Positions 1 to 12,244 of a stretch of DNA of 64,000 bases are shown here, piece by piece; within the stretch, counting starts at the first letter, position 1; each line of letters begins with the position of its first letter. This DNA comes from Brasenia schreberi (taxonomy: Eukaryota > Streptophyta > Magnoliopsida > Nymphaeales > Cabombaceae), in assembly GCA_036023115.1 (NCBI GenBank), contig JAYKKT010000064.1, positions 11,166,001 through 11,230,000 of the forward strand. Reading direction: 5' to 3'. The position numbers and the translations under genes are program-made. Under the pieces are notes generated by a model. It had not been told where the DNA came from, made no database searches, and saw nothing but the letters and a program-made list of their open reading frames with translations.

Positions 1-1232
1 AAGAATTATCGAACGTAGGTTAAGACAAGTATCAAGTACAACAGAGAACCAATTTGGATTTATGCCAGGTAGATCTACTATTGAAGCGATTCACCTTTTG
101 AGACGTCTTATGGAACATTTTAGAGCAAAAAAGAAAGACCTTCACATGATATTTATTGATCTAGAAAAAGCTTATGATAGGGTACCGAGGGAGGTTCTTT
201 GGAGAACTTTAGAAAAAAGAGGTATCCCATTGACATATATTAACCTTGTAAGAGACATGTATGATGGTGCAAAAACATGTGTGAGGACTCATGAAGGAAC
301 GACAGACTTCTTTGAAGTTAATATTGGGTTACATCAAGGATCAACTTTAAGTCCATACTTATTTATAATGGTGATGGATGAGTTAACAAAACATATTCAA
401 GATGAAGTACCTTGGTGTATGTTATTTACAGATGACATTGTATTAGTGGAGGAGTCTAAGGAAAAAGTTAATAGAAAATTGGAACTATGGAGAGAAACAT
501 TAGAAAACAAAGGCCTCCGACTTAGTAGAACAAAGACAGAATATATGGAATGTAAGTTTGATCATTTGGCTACTTCAGAGGACATAGAAATTAAAATTGG
601 CACACATTGCATTCCCCAAAAGGAAAGTTTTAAATACCTAGGGTCAATTTTTCAAAGTGATGGAAGAATTGATGGAGATGTTACACATAGAATTAATGCT
701 GGTTGGTTAAAATGGAGAGGAGCATCAGGTATTCTTTGTGATAAGAAGATACCATTAAAATTAAAAGGTAAATATTATAGAGCAACAATTAGGCCTGCCA
801 TGTTTTATGGTTCTGAGTGTTGGGCAGTTAATCATCAACATGTACAAAAGATGTCTGTGACAGAAATGAAGATGTTGAGATGGATGAGTGGTCATACAAG
901 AAAAGACCGTATATATAATGAGGTTATAAGAAACAAATTAGGAGTGACACCAATAGAGGATAAAATGAGAGAACATCGTTTAAGATGGTTTGGACATATA
1001 GAAAGAAGATCAAAAGAAGAACCTGTAAGAAGGTTAGAAAAACTAAATTTGGAAAGTATTAAAAGAGGTAGAGGATGACCACAAAAGTGTTGGAAAGAAA
1101 CAATAAAGAATGATCTAGCTTATTGGGAGTGAACTGCTAACATGGCACACGATAGGGATCTGTGGAAACAAAGAATCCATGTAGCCGACCCCGTCTAGTA
1201 TGGGAAAAGGCTTAGTTGTTGTTGTTGTTATT
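1..1232 (+). mobile_element. RTE-clade LINE, 3' half (RT domain to 3' tail)
   Basis: Non-LTR retrotransposon that enters from outside the window and ends in a short TTG-repeat tail (about 1217-1232), as plant RTE elements do. The frame from 62 encodes reverse transcriptase. [11 protein letters not shown] (catalytic Asp block) is near residue 32, [11 protein letters not shown] near residue 91, and LFTDD near residue 121 in place of the usual FADD. After the RT comes the [10 protein letters not shown] region typical of plant LINE C-termini. The frame stops at 1076-1078 (TGA where sister copies read CGA or CAA) and again at 1130-1132. The family's own stop is TAG at 1196-1198, just before the conserved 3' end. 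This is the best preserved RT in the window, but it carries two premature stops. Confidence 0.93.
62..1078 (+). pseudogene. RTE LINE reverse transcriptase, C-terminally interrupted
   Basis: Open for 338 codons. It covers RT motifs from the fingers ([14 protein letters not shown] near the start) through the palm and on into the C-terminal tail. The endonuclease domain lies outside the window. Both Asp residues of the catalytic FxDD motif are kept, with Thr in place of Ala at x. The enzyme would copy its own RNA at a nicked genomic site. Compared with the sister copies at 22.0, 30.2 and 36.5 kb, the last 40 codons are cut off by a TGA that fits CpG decay. It could be a recent copy; no sign of function was seen. 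Confidence 0.85.
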
Positions 1233-2435
1233 GTATATGCATTCTATCAAAATATATAAGAGAAAATCTAATATTGGTTGAACTGTATTTTTTCTTTCCC
1301 TATAATGAATAATTGAAGATTTTGTGATCCTCCATTTCATAAGAATTGAGGCATAAACCTGGCATGTCCTGAACCATGAGATGTTAATAGATTGTCCATC
1401 TATGTTAATTGTTAAGGGATCTAAATGTTTTTGTTTGATTTTCCTTAGTAGAATCAAGAATGTCTGTGAGATTAGGTTAGTATGATCTACCTTTTATAGT
1501 CCTGCTGATGAATTTGATGTCTCTTCGTACATTTTCTTCTCTTTCTTCTCTTTATTTTGTTTTATGACATTAGATAGTAGTAAATGGCTGAACTTTTTTC
1601 CTTCTTGTTGTTTCTTCATCTTCATAACCCAAACATAATTTACTTTTCTTCTTGTTGAATACGCCGGTTCATGTGGAGGATATTCATGGTACCTATGTAT
1701 CTTGGGAGTGGAAAATGAAGGGTTTCGTTTCTGATTAGCAATAACTTGCTTTCTAAAGTTTTGGTTCTTCAGTTTGTGGTCTGGTGGTGGAATCAAGTTG
1801 ATAAAGTTACCTAGATGACAATGTGAATTCTTTATAGCCCTCAAGAACAACTACCGTGCACAAGAAAGAATCCCTTTGATCTGACAAACATCAAGAAAAT
1901 GAAAATGTCTTGGGATTTCTAGACTGAAAAATTGGAATCAAACACGAGAAATGAAGAGGAGGAGTTCATTGTATTAAACCATGAACCTGCGTCCATATAC
2001 ATCACTTTCGGGTAAGAGGAAGTATTCGCACTGGCCTGCCTTCAACAAACAAAATCATGATTCATATTCCAAAAGAAGCTCCATGAATGGTTAAACAGTA
2101 TAAATGGTGTTGGTATCTAAAATCAAAGAACATGTTTAACTTGATATCATGTTAATTGATTTCTAAAGCATCATCTAAGTCAACCGAGAAGACGAAAATA
2201 TCTAAGAGAGGAAGAGAGTTTGATGGTTATAAGCAGTGGCATGTGGCATATTGAACGAGCCGATGAGGAGGTGGTGGTTGCAGCGCTGCAGAGCAGATGT
2301 TGGAGGGGATAGTCGTTCAGTTTCACTCGTTCCCAATATGAGAGAGAGAGAGGGATTAGGGCAGCATCCATCAGATTTGTTTGGATCAAATTTGATTTTC
2401 TTAAAATCCAATCCAAACCCACACAGAACAAACAA
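1233..2435. other. Unassigned region between LINE and LTR copies
   Basis: No recognisable gene. The - strand is open for 118 codons at 1494-1850 with a Lys-rich C-terminal half and no family resemblance I can name. Other frames are short. It could be host intergenic or untranslated sequence, or decayed transposon sequence. Confidence 0.3.
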
Positions 2436-2439
2436 TCGG

Positions 2440-2900
2440 ATTGTCACCGGACATGCACCGGGAGCTCTAGTGACTCGTGAGCTGATAGTGTACCATTGAT
2501 GCACTATGTCTCATAGGAGTGCACACGCACGCACCACTCACCCGTACCATGATAGTGCGCGTCTCTTTGCTCTTTGTAATAAGCGCCTATGTTCCCCGTG
2601 CATGGCCTTGTACCTATGCATAGTACATAATCGCCCTACACAAGTCCAGGTGTGAACCCCTTTCGGACGTCGGTTAGAGATCCGGTTATACCTGTAGAGT
2701 TAGGAACTGGTTCAGCTAGTGGGGGTGGTCTTATGAATCGGATCCAAGATCCAGCAATGATTCAGGATCCATTCACTAAGATGTCCAGAGCCGTCCACAG
2801 ACTTCATCCGGTGGCTGTATAAAGCCATCCGATGCACTGTAATAAGTAGACTGAATGAAAATATATTCCATCCGATTCTATCACTCTTCTCTCTCTCTCA
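2440..2900 (+). repeat. LTR-like sequence, copy 1
   Basis: Resembles the segment at 3188-3640 along its whole length. Both start with TTGTCA followed by GCACCGGGAGCTCTAG, share CTCTTTGTAATAAG in the middle, and end with a TATA-like motif (GTATAAAGCC at about 2818) followed by a TGTAATA stretch. The order of promoter-like and polyadenylation-like signals fits an LTR. Copy 1 is clearly diverged from copy 2, so this is an old pair or two solo LTRs. Element class not determined. Confidence 0.5.
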
Positions 2901-3085
2901 ACCGACTGGAGTGTTGCATGAGAGCATTGGACGTGTCTGTGAGCATCGTTAGCCAGAGCGAGCTTGAACACTACATGCCACAGGGAGAGTGTACGGCTGG
3001 CTGGTCACTAAGTGCAGAAGTCAGGATTAGCGTGAAAGGCTAAAGCAAGCAATCGAGCGTTGTTTGCTGTCGGGTGTTAACTCGA

Positions 3086-3184
3086 CGCTCCTCATCTGCG
3101 GGAGTCAGTTGAAATCGCGACATAGTTGAATTTTTGCCTTGCCGCTCATCATCTCCGGGCATCAGTTGAAGTCGCGTCATAGTT
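3086..3184 (+). repeat. Short direct repeat between the LTR-like copies
   Basis: Two copies of a roughly 43-bp sequence (about 3086-3128 and 3142-3184) with the pattern CGCTC.TCATCT..GGG..TCAGTTGAA.TCGCG.CATAGTT. They lie between the two LTR-like copies, in what would be the U5 or leader region. Confidence 0.6.
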
Positions 3185-3187
3185 AAA

Positions 3188-3640
3188 TTGTCATAGGACA
3201 AGCACCGGGAGCTCTAGCAATGTGCGAATCGATGATTTCGCCTCAAACACATAGTGCTTTGGAGGAGTGCACATATGCACACTCATACATACCTTGCTTT
3301 CCCACACCACGATTGCGCACATGTTCATTGTTCTTTGTAATAAGTACCTATGTAACCTTAAGCTCAAACATCCTAGAGCAGGCATAACCAGGCCTAATAT
3401 AAACCCCTCTTTAGTATAGGTTTGGGTTCATGGGATTCAGTTGGCCCTTGTGTAACTAGGAACCAAGTTATAGTTCATATGGATCAAGGAGACTAGTCCA
3501 AGACCCACTTATAGTAATGGATCTAGGCCCTAAGAGGAACTAGGGCATTCTATGGGCTTCATATAGCTATATAAGCCACTACTTACATTGTAATATTCAG
3601 TCTGAAATAAACACGTCTTTCTTCAGTTGAGGCTTGCCCA
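3188..3640 (+). repeat. LTR-like sequence, copy 2
   Basis: Diverged homologue of 2440-2900. It has a TATA-like box (CTATATAAGCC near 3570), then TTGTAATATTCAGTCTGAAATAAA, which reads like an R/U5 polyadenylation region. Downstream sequence to about 4250 is open on + (3847-4206, 119 codons) but matches no gag or pol family I recognise. Confidence 0.5.
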
Positions 3641-5396
3641 CAAGCCATTCCACAGTCCATAACCACGGTGGATTTGTGTCGGGTGGGTGGTAAGGGAGAT
3701 GGATGGAGCATTGTTGGTGATGAGCGAGGAAAGAAGAGTGTGGAGCATGATATTCCCCACAAGCTGGTTGCAAACATGGATTGGAGGGGCTCTTCTTCAA
3801 GCCATGCACCACTGAGCAAGTCTAGCTCGCATGGGCTTGGTGATCCTTGCTGTGGGCTACCCTTATCGTTGTTGAATCGTCCATGACCAAGAGAGCTGAC
3901 ACAGTTGATGTGGATGCAGTTGTGTATGAGGGTAAAGTCAATCTCGATGCATCAGAGAACAATGGAGAGCGTGAGCCATCGAACTCTTCATCGTTCATCC
4001 AGAGTAAAAGAAGGATATTCCTCACAATTTTTCGTCTCTTTGGCTACGTGTCTTGCCGAAGGAGTATGATTGTTGGGCACCTTGATGAGTTAGAGGTAGG
4101 CATTAGGACACCACGGCTCCAAGAGGGAGTCCACATCTTCGGAAGTTCGTTCGAGGATGAACCTCGAAGACATCGCATAAATCAATTCTGCCACACTAGA
4201 GCCTAGAGAAGGGGCACTGCAAGAGACTCGAGACCCATGTGCGGAGTTGTCATTCCCAAGGACACGATAGGGCACATGAGAGTGACACCACAAGATATAT
4301 CGCTCCTCTATGGGATCTATGGAAACGGTCCCCTATAAGCTGTCAACGAATGCGACAACTGCACCCAATTGCCTCAGCCCGTTCCTCTCAACACACACTA
4401 AAATAATTTTTGTTGGAACAACTTCTCTTCCTTCCAAAGCCTCATGACCAGCACGTTCTCACATGGAGCAGAGATCTCTTGTAGATACTCTTACTCAGGT
4501 TTAGTCGATAAAGTCCCTCAAGCTTCTATACACAAGTGCATAGAGATGGAAGAGGAGAAATAAGAAGAATTCAATCTTTACTCTCTAAAGGTGAAATCTT
4601 TATTTAATGGTTGTCTACTTTTGCAATAGTTCAACAAGAGCTTAAATAATAAAATCCTCTCAAGTGTAAACAAATTCAAATGAGTTGCTCCAGATGCAAA
4701 CCAAATGACACTCTAAATGACATCAAACTAAATCTAAATAAATAATATTTTCTAAACACACTAATGTTGGTCACACATGATTGCTTATTACATAACCAAA
4801 GTAAATATAAAAACAAAATTACTCAAAGGTGTGCGAAGAATTCAATCCTGATGTGCGTGTGTCTTGTGCCATGCATAGTGTGTGTATGTGGAACAATTGG
4901 AACTAACACTATAACAACTCTCCACTGGCTAAGGGAGACCTTGTCCTCGAGGTCCCAACAAGTGAAGTCCACCACGGTGACTGCTCCCTAACAGAGTCAA
5001 GCTTCACCATCGACTACATGCCTTCTACATCCAAAATGTCCACCTAGTGCTCACCTAGGTGGACAATGCTCACCTACAAGGACACTCTTTTATGCACCAC
5101 ATACCAACATCCACTCGACAAACCGGCAACCACCTCATACGTTTGCCATGATGACCTTGCCACTAGGCCCCATTTAGTCTACGACACCATTGAAACTGAT
5201 TGTCCTCAAGTACCATTGGTCGATCTATCGCAACACCTCCAAGGTCTCTCATGCGCAGTTGTCGTCCTACTGGTGTGATATGTAACCAGCGTCGCACTAC
5301 ATGTGCACCACATGCTCTACCTCTAGTGCATGCTCACTCTCTTGCACCATATGACACTTCTCTTAGTTGGGCATGTACCTCAACCAACTACTACAC

Positions 5397-5756
5397 TTAC
5401 AACATACCTCCAGCTTTGCATAGATGATCGTGGTCCTCTCCCACATCGAAAGTTGCCACCATGTGGTCGAGGCAAAGATCGACTACTCCTACCTCACGTC
5501 CTCTTTGGCCATACCCTAATGTCAATGAAGAGGACAACACACATACCCAAGGTGATCTTCTGTAAACTGCATTATTAAAAAGGCCTGCATACTTCTTATC
5601 CATACACACTAGTCCATCAAGATGTAGTACTATTAATGTCTTCGCCACAGGTAAGGAGTTGTAATTCTCATGAGCTTCCTTAACCATAAGGTTGCTCCTC
5701 AAATCTGACTCTTCCTTAATCACATTAATGAGCTTGTAAGGTACCACTTGAACCAC
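5397..5756 (-). pseudogene. Gypsy integrase N-terminal (zinc-binding) remnant
   Basis: The - strand frame holds LRSNLMVKEAHEN and PVAKTLIVLH at residues 19-45. These align by eye with the 'LR..L..EAH.....GH.GV.KTL..L' H2C2 region that precedes gypsy integrase cores. The second His is lost and the rest of the frame does not look like integrase. It sits between the gypsy leader (6.9 kb) and the pol C-terminal signature (4.9 kb), in the order expected for one element. Confidence 0.45.
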
Positions 5757-7040
5757 ATCATACTCACCTAGTGCAACTATGTGAACTCACGCCACTAGAA
5801 GAAGAAAGGAACTGTGTCAAAAGTAGGTCAACCTTAATAGCATCAATGACCACCGAAATAGTGGCAACTAGTAGGGTGTGGGTCTTCACCTCAGATTGAC
5901 AAAACATGTCCATCTTTGCAAGATCTTCACCATCATGCCTTTTTATACGAGCCACATGATCCTCATGCCTCTACTCTCCAACACTCATGAACCTGTAACC
6001 CCACAAAACATATCCACTTGAGTCCTAGTGATTGACACCCAATTGTCCTCTTGAAGAACAAATAAATCTCAAATAAATGTAGGTAAATCTAATCTCAGAC
6101 GAATAAATCTATGTAATAAAGAGATACCTTGATCCTTATATGAATAAATTTTTAATAGTCCCCTGTCTCATAATAAATAAATCTAGAATAAAACTTTATT
6201 CCCTAGGATAACTTTGTAATAAACAAAATGTAATAAGGTTCTCTACTCCAAAATAAATAAATTTGTAATAAATTTCTATGCTTCAAATGAGTAAATTTAT
6301 AATAAACTTTTTATTCTATAAGATAACTTTAATAAAATCAAATGTGAACTTACTAATTACGTCTAGGGCCCTCCAAACTATGGTTGATCATGACCTCTAA
6401 GTTGTGGTTTCCACCAGAAACCACACGAGCCAAAATTGGTAAAATTAGGTGAACAACAGGCCAAATTCGCCACTCTCAATATGCTCGGATACTACTCTAA
6501 AGAATCACGATTTTTTGGTGATTAAAAATATGATTTTGGCAAAAACTATTTCTGTGGGTCCATGAAGAATCCTTGCAATTTTATGCAAAATTTCATTGAA
6601 AATCATTTGGACTAGTCCTTAAAAACTTTTACAAAATCGGGTCTTGGATATAGAATAAATCCAGTCAAACCACAACCAATATGGTGGACAAACCTTCTCC
6701 TCCAACTTCCACCACCTCTTGATTGAGTTCTATCACTTTTGTTTGTTGCTACATCCTCTCTAGAACTTGTTGCAACTAGTTGGATGCAATAGAATTTGAA
6801 ATTACAAAAACATACCTTTGAAGGCATCTGAGTCTCGAACTGCAATAACAAATTCCTAGACTTCCACCAATTGCATTCTACTACCCCCTTGGGCACCATA
6901 GATGGCCCAATAGGCATCGATACCAAATTGCCACGGCTCCTCTGCCATATCGGTGAAAATAGTTCCTAGAAGTGTTTTGTGACGGCAACAAGTACACTCG
7001 ATTTCCTTAGCCCATTCCTCCTCCACACATAGCGTAATAA

Positions 7041-7390
7041 TATAACCTAGACATGTCTCATACCAAAAGGAGATGCAACCCAACCATGTCCCTTTGTTGA
7101 AGGAGACACCACCCGACCATGTCTCTTGCTTGAACGTAACGTGGCCTTGGAGCATGTCACCCTTCTTAAAGACGTCCATTCAGCAAAATACCATATTAGT
7201 TTCAAACATTGGTAATAGCCAATTTCATTTTCCTCACAATCAATTTCAAAGAAGAGATGCACATAAGGTGCATCTCTTTCAAAGAAGAGATGCTCATTTC
7301 ATGCGCCTATATCATGCATTTCTCCTTATATAGAGATATACCATGTATGTGTCTCTTTCAATAGAGAGACATGCAAAACCATCATCTTTG
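7041..7390. repeat. Short imperfect tandem and hairpin repeats
   Basis: Repeats of a GACCATGTCTC/CCATGTCCCTT theme, followed by several GAAGAGATGCxxxx / GCATCTCTTTC pairs that can form small hairpins. They fall inside the probable gypsy LTR and do not encode a recognisable protein. Confidence 0.4.
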
Positions 7391-7699
7391 TTCAGAGAGG
7401 GACGACCATCTCACATGACTCAATAAAAAAAATCTCAAAAGTAATAATATAAAGAGCTAGAGAGAAAAGAAAACCTCATATGTGTAAACACCAGTGAGAG
7501 AAAGAGGTTGCTCAGTCGGTGAGGAGGTGAGAGAGAAATTGTAATGCCTACTGGTAAAGTGAGAAGAGGAGGTGGGAGAGAGAAAGAGGGTATATAGGGA
7601 AAGTGTAAAATGGGAAGAAAGGTTGTGAAGTTAGTAGGAATGATAATTTATGTGCAATTGGCTCACATGAACTTTAATGCATCGGGAAGGAAACCTCTA

Positions 7700-8150
7700 G
7701 TAAACCAATGATCTACAGAATGTTATGTATAGACTCAATTCCTGGTCAAGTATTTTCATCAACCTCAAGGTGAGGCCCTTTCATTTAAAAGGAGTTGCAT
7801 TTGATGAGTCTTTCACTGTGTGCTTTGTCAACCTTATCAATCTTGGTGGGGTCAGTGCTTTGTGCAATATGAATAAACAAAAAATTATATTTTCTTTGTG
7901 TAGATTCCAGTAATTTTACTAGGAAAAGAATCAACCCATATATCATTCTCATTGTTGTAGAAATGAAGTAGTAAATTAAATTAATGTTAGATTTGGTCTC
8001 TCCTTAAAATTCAACCAATAACAACTCAAAATAAGATCTTATTCAACTTAGAGAATATAACATTAACAAGAAAAACTCTTGGCTTAAGCATGTAGAGATC
8101 TTAAAATGTCATATCATAGCGATCGACCTATTGACCCACCTCATTAAGAG
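7700..8150. other. Unassigned AT-rich spacer
   Basis: No gene, RNA or repeat recognised. The longest open stretch (7725-7913, +) has no family likeness. Confidence 0.3.
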
Positions 8151-9322
8151 AGAAAGAGAAAAGTTGGAGAGAGAGTTGTGGCTGCGTGGCTTTAATTTCG
8201 TCATGTTTCATGGCTATTCCTATTCATTTTAGGCAATGTAAGCTTGTAATTTCTTCAATATGGGTCCCTCTTTCCTTTGTAGTGAATAAGGCTTATTCTA
8301 TTCATGAAATTTGTTTTGGAGAGCATAAAACAAACAAAAAATATGATTTTTCTTTCTTCTTCTTGTAGCAAGCAATTTCTTATGTTCTTTTGGCCATTCG
8401 GTATTTTCAGTAAGAGACAACCATACTTACAACATCTTCAAGGGAGGTTTGAGATTTATTTTGAGTTGTTCATTCTCTTTCTCGAGTTTGTTTTGTTGCT
8501 TGATTGTGGGTTGATTGTTTCATGCTTATCAGCATATTTTTACTTTTCTAGTGAGTAAAGGTGTTGATATTATTGTATCTAGAGTTATCTTATTTTCACT
8601 ATCTATGTTATATAGTGAAAACTTTTCCAATCTAGGCCTTGGGGGTTTTACCTCACATTGAGGGGTTTTACATGCAAAAATTGTGTGTTCTCTATTTATT
8701 TAATTTTTTATACATACATATTCATGAATAGTTCACATCTTAGGATCATTTATCAAATTTGAATACGAAAAGGACTTTTTGGACTTCTGCAGGTTATCTT
8801 TTGGGCGGAGAGAGAGAAAGAGCTATGATGGCATGGCTTGTAATTTCTCCAATGTAAGTGCACTCTTTTATTTGTAGTAATAGGATTTATTATATTCATG
8901 AATATTGTTTTGGAGGCCGTACAACATACAAAAAAATGGGTTTTTCTTTATTCTCTTTCTCCAATTTGTTTGAATGCTTGATTGTGGGTTGATTGTTTCA
9001 TACTTTTCAGCATATTTTCATTTTTCATAGTGAATAAGGGTGTTGATATTATTGTATCCAGATATATCTTGTTATACTCATCTCTTTTATATAGTGTAAA
9101 CTTTTTTGGGATAGGTCCTATGGTTTTTACCTCTTGCATTGAGCGAGTTTTCTGTGTAAAAATTATGTGTTTCTTATTTATTTAATTTTCTACACATACA
9201 TATTTAGGGATTGTTCGTATCTTTCATTTGGGATCATTTATAAAATTTGAATACGAGAAAAGAGTTTTTAGACTTTCATAGGTTATTTTTTGGCTTCTTT
9301 TCCAATCAACTAATATCAAAGT
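8150..9322 (+). repeat. Duplicated copia LTR/leader region with PBS-like site
   Basis: Two diverged copies of one sequence lie in tandem at about 8155-8805 and 8806-9295. Shared landmarks are GGCTTGTAATTTC or GCTTGTAATTTC, TTTGTAGT, CATATTTT, and the block TTATTTATTTAATTTT..ACATACATATT. Copy 2 runs into CTAATATCAAAGTC (9310-9323), which resembles a worn tRNA-Met primer-binding site (TGGTATCAGAGC). The gag frame starts at 9361. I read this as a doubled 5' LTR/leader of the copia element that follows. Confidence 0.5.
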
Positions 9323-9360
9323 CTTATTTACTTATTTTTATTATATTTTGTTAACTTTTA

Positions 9361-11690
9361 ATGAATCGCAACTATAGTCGGATAATTAGTTTGAATGGTG
9401 TCAATCACCACAAGTGGAGAGGGAAAGTAAAAGATCTACTTTTTGTGAAGAAACTGTTTATCTATTTTTTTCTAAAAAATCAAAATAAAATTATTGAAGA
9501 ATGGTATTTTGAGCATGAAATGGTATGTGGTTTTATTCAACAGTGGGAAAATGATAATAGCCTCAATCATATTGCTAATGATTCTCATGCAAGAATATTA
9601 TGAGAAAAGTTAGAGACATTGTTTGTCTCACAATCTAAGAATAGTAAAGTGTTTTTACTTAAACATGATATAAATTTGAGGTATAAAGACAATGCTTTTA
9701 TTTATGATCATTTAAATGAATTTCAGTCATTTTAATCAATTGTTTGACATGGGTGTTAATTTTGAGGATGAAATTTTAACACTTTGATTACTTTTTTTTT
9801 TGCCTAATTCTTTAGAAAATCTGCATTTTACTTTGACGAGTTTCGTTCCTAATGTATTATATCCATGAATTATATAAAGCTTCCTATTCTTAATGAAGAG
9901 GTTTGTTGGTTATAGAGAATAGGGGGAACCAAAGAAAGAATTCAGAGAAAGGTGATAAGGCAAAAATAGAAGCAAATTGAAGTCTAAATTAAAAAACTTG
10001 AGTGTATTTTTTGTGGTAAAAAAGGGCATGTACAAAAATTTTGTTTTAAGATGAAAAAGAAAAATAAGAAAAAGGAGAAGCAAGAGAAGAAAGTTAGCGA
10101 CAATAATGATTCAGTTGTTACCACTACTACAGAAGATCTTATAGTTGTTTGTAATGATAACTCAATTAATGTTGCTTTAGATGCTATTAGATGGGTTATT
10201 GATAGTAATACATATTTTTATGGAACATCTAAAAGGAACTTTTTTGCTTCTTATAGTACAGATGATTATGGGATGTTGAAGATGAGAAATAATGACTTGT
10301 CTAAGGTGATTGGCATTGATACTATTCATTTAGAGACTACAATAAGTATGCATTTAATTTTTAAGAATGTTAGACATACACCAAATATTCAATTATGCTT
10401 GATTTTTGCTAATGTTCTTGATAATGATGGTTATGTTAGCACCTTTGGTAGTAGTAGACAATGAAAACTCACAAAGGGTTCTTTGATTGTGGCTTATGGA
10501 GAGAAGCATGTAAGTTTATATTGAAGAAGAACTTTTGTTTCTTTGACTTTTGTTTCTTTACTTTTATTAATGCAGTTGATCATGAGGAGACTTAACTACA
10601 TTAGTAAGAAGGGATTAAATTGTTTAGCTAAGAAGGATCTGTTTTCAAGTATGAAATTTGTAAAGCTTAAAAATTGTGTTTATTGTTTAGTTGAAAAACA
10701 AAATAGAGTTTCTTTTAAGAGCCATCAGTCTGATAGAAAGTCAGAGTTTGTTTATTCTAATCTTTGTGGTCCTATAAAGACAAAGAGTTTTAGTAGTGTA
10801 ATTTACTTTGTTACATTTATTGATGATTATTCAAAAAAGCTTTGGGTTTTTCTCTTAACAAGCAATAATTAAATACATGATGTCTTTAAACAATTTTAAG
10901 CTTCAGTTGAAAGAGAAACATGAAAGAAATTGAAGTATATTCATACTACTAACGGGGATGAATATTATAAACTATTTGATAATTACTCGAGGAAACAGGT
11001 GATTAGACACCAAAAGATGCCTCCCAAGACTCTTCCGTTAAATGACCTAGTAGATAGAATGAACATGACATTAATAGAAAGGGTTCATTGTTTGCTTTTA
11101 GAAGCAAAGTTACTTGATTCCTTTTGAAGTGAGGCTTTATATATTATTGCTCATGTTATTAATCTTTTTTTATTATTGGTTTACAAGGTGATACTATAAA
11201 TATAATATAGTATGGCTATGATATCTCTTATGATCATTTGCATCTTTGGCGGTAAAGCATTTGTACATACCCAAGGATGAGAGACCCAAGTTAGATATAA
11301 AGATAAGATAATGTATCTTCATTGGTTATGGTCATGATAACTTTGGTTATAAGTTTTATGATCTCGTTAAGAAGAAACTTGTTAGAAGTTATGATGTCAT
11401 CTTTATGGAAGATCAAAGATTGAAGACATAAATAAGGCTGAGAAGGAAGAATCTCTAAGTACAAGTGATTTGGTTGACCTTGATCCAATCATAGAGAATC
11501 ACAGGCATGATGATCTATAAAGTAATAATACAATTGAGGTTGACACTGTTGAGTATGCTATTTCGCTTAGGCAATCAACCAAACAACATATTTCATCCAC
11601 TCATTATTCATCAAAAGAATATGTTCTTCTCATTGACAAAGAAGAACCATACTGCTATGAAGAGGTTATGGAGAGTGAGCATAAATATAT
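9361..11690 (+). mobile_element. Ty1/copia element 1, internal region (gag-PR-IN, broken)
   Basis: Order: gag remnant (9361-9603, NHHKWRGKVK); an intact CCHC zinc knuckle (10003-10044, CIFCGKKGHVQKFC); a protease region starting WVIDSN where the family has WVIDSGA (10195); a GAG-preintegrase and zinc-binding remnant (10600-10740); the start of the integrase core (10790-10860, FVTFIDDYSKKLWVF); the next integrase block (10930-11120, TTNGDEY); then a conserved C-terminal piece (KEYVLLIDKEEP, EEVMESEHK) that ends abruptly at about 11690 against a hAT transposase. Reverse transcriptase and RNase H are absent. Several stops break the polyprotein. Confidence 0.8.
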
Positions 11691-11699
11691 TCCCTCTAA

Positions 11700-12240
11700 A
11701 CTTTAGATAAGAGGGCATCATGTATCCTGGACCAATATTAGCAATTGCATCTGCCATTGCTTGAAAATGAAAACTGTTTGTTGCATTAAATGGAATGCAT
11801 GCATCATAAAACCATCTCCCCACTACAAGGTTTGCCTGATCATGCAATTGTTCTGAAGCCATAGCAGCACAAATTCTAAGTTGAACACCAGGTGTAGTGG
11901 AAGGAGGAAAGAATGAATGTATGCTAGTTCCTCTACTCCTTGCTGAACTTCCTCTTCTACCATTGCCAAAGTCTTCAACAACCCTTTTTTTCCTACTAGG
12001 TGCTCGTGAACTGCTACTACCCACCTCAGTTCTACCATCTGAAGGTAAACTATCAGTGAATCAAAATCCAGTGGCAGTAGCATCATCAGCTTCTTCAAAC
12101 ATCTCAAAATTATTCTTTTGTTGTCTCATTTCCTGTACACTCTCAATCATCTATAGGTATTGTCATTTAATACCATCTGACAAACTTCTAACTATGCTTG
12201 TGCATGGAGCAACTTCTTTCCTGGTTCCTATTAGGTGGTG
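11700..12240 (-). pseudogene. hAT transposase, DUF659-like part
   Basis: After LKHHLIGTRKEVAPC the - strand reads through an acidic linker and the frame 12024-11700. That frame includes IHSFFPPSTTPG and later the family hallmark GRWFYDACIPFNATNS...MADAIANIGPGYMMPSYLKFR. Plant hAT transposases with the DUF659 domain have this order. One stop and small frame changes are visible upstream of 12024. It ends where copia element 1 begins, so the catalytic core and C-terminal dimerisation domain are absent. Confidence 0.8.
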
Positions 12241-12244
12241 TTTC

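Larger units (their letters stand above)
4300..7680 (-). mobile_element. Degenerate Ty3/gypsy LTR retrotransposon (relic)
   Basis: Pieces of a gypsy element in order on the - strand. An LTR-like region lies at about 6940-7680. A primer-binding-like TTTGGTATCGATGCC reads on the - strand near 6922-6936, close to the tRNA-Met type. An integrase zinc-binding remnant follows at about 5640-5710 (LR..LM..EAH......VAKTL..L). Then comes a pol C-terminal remnant ending DLEDKV near 4945, a signature of plant gypsy polyproteins. A second LTR-like region lies at about 4300-4900. The two LTR-like regions share a stretch near their U5 ends (4347-4430 versus 6979-7050). All frames are broken. The pieces could belong to more than one element. 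Confidence 0.5.

Noticed and set aside
3847..4206. 119-codon + strand frame downstream of LTR-like copy 2
   Set aside because: No gag, pol or host family signature could be recognised, and the opposite strand is also partly open.
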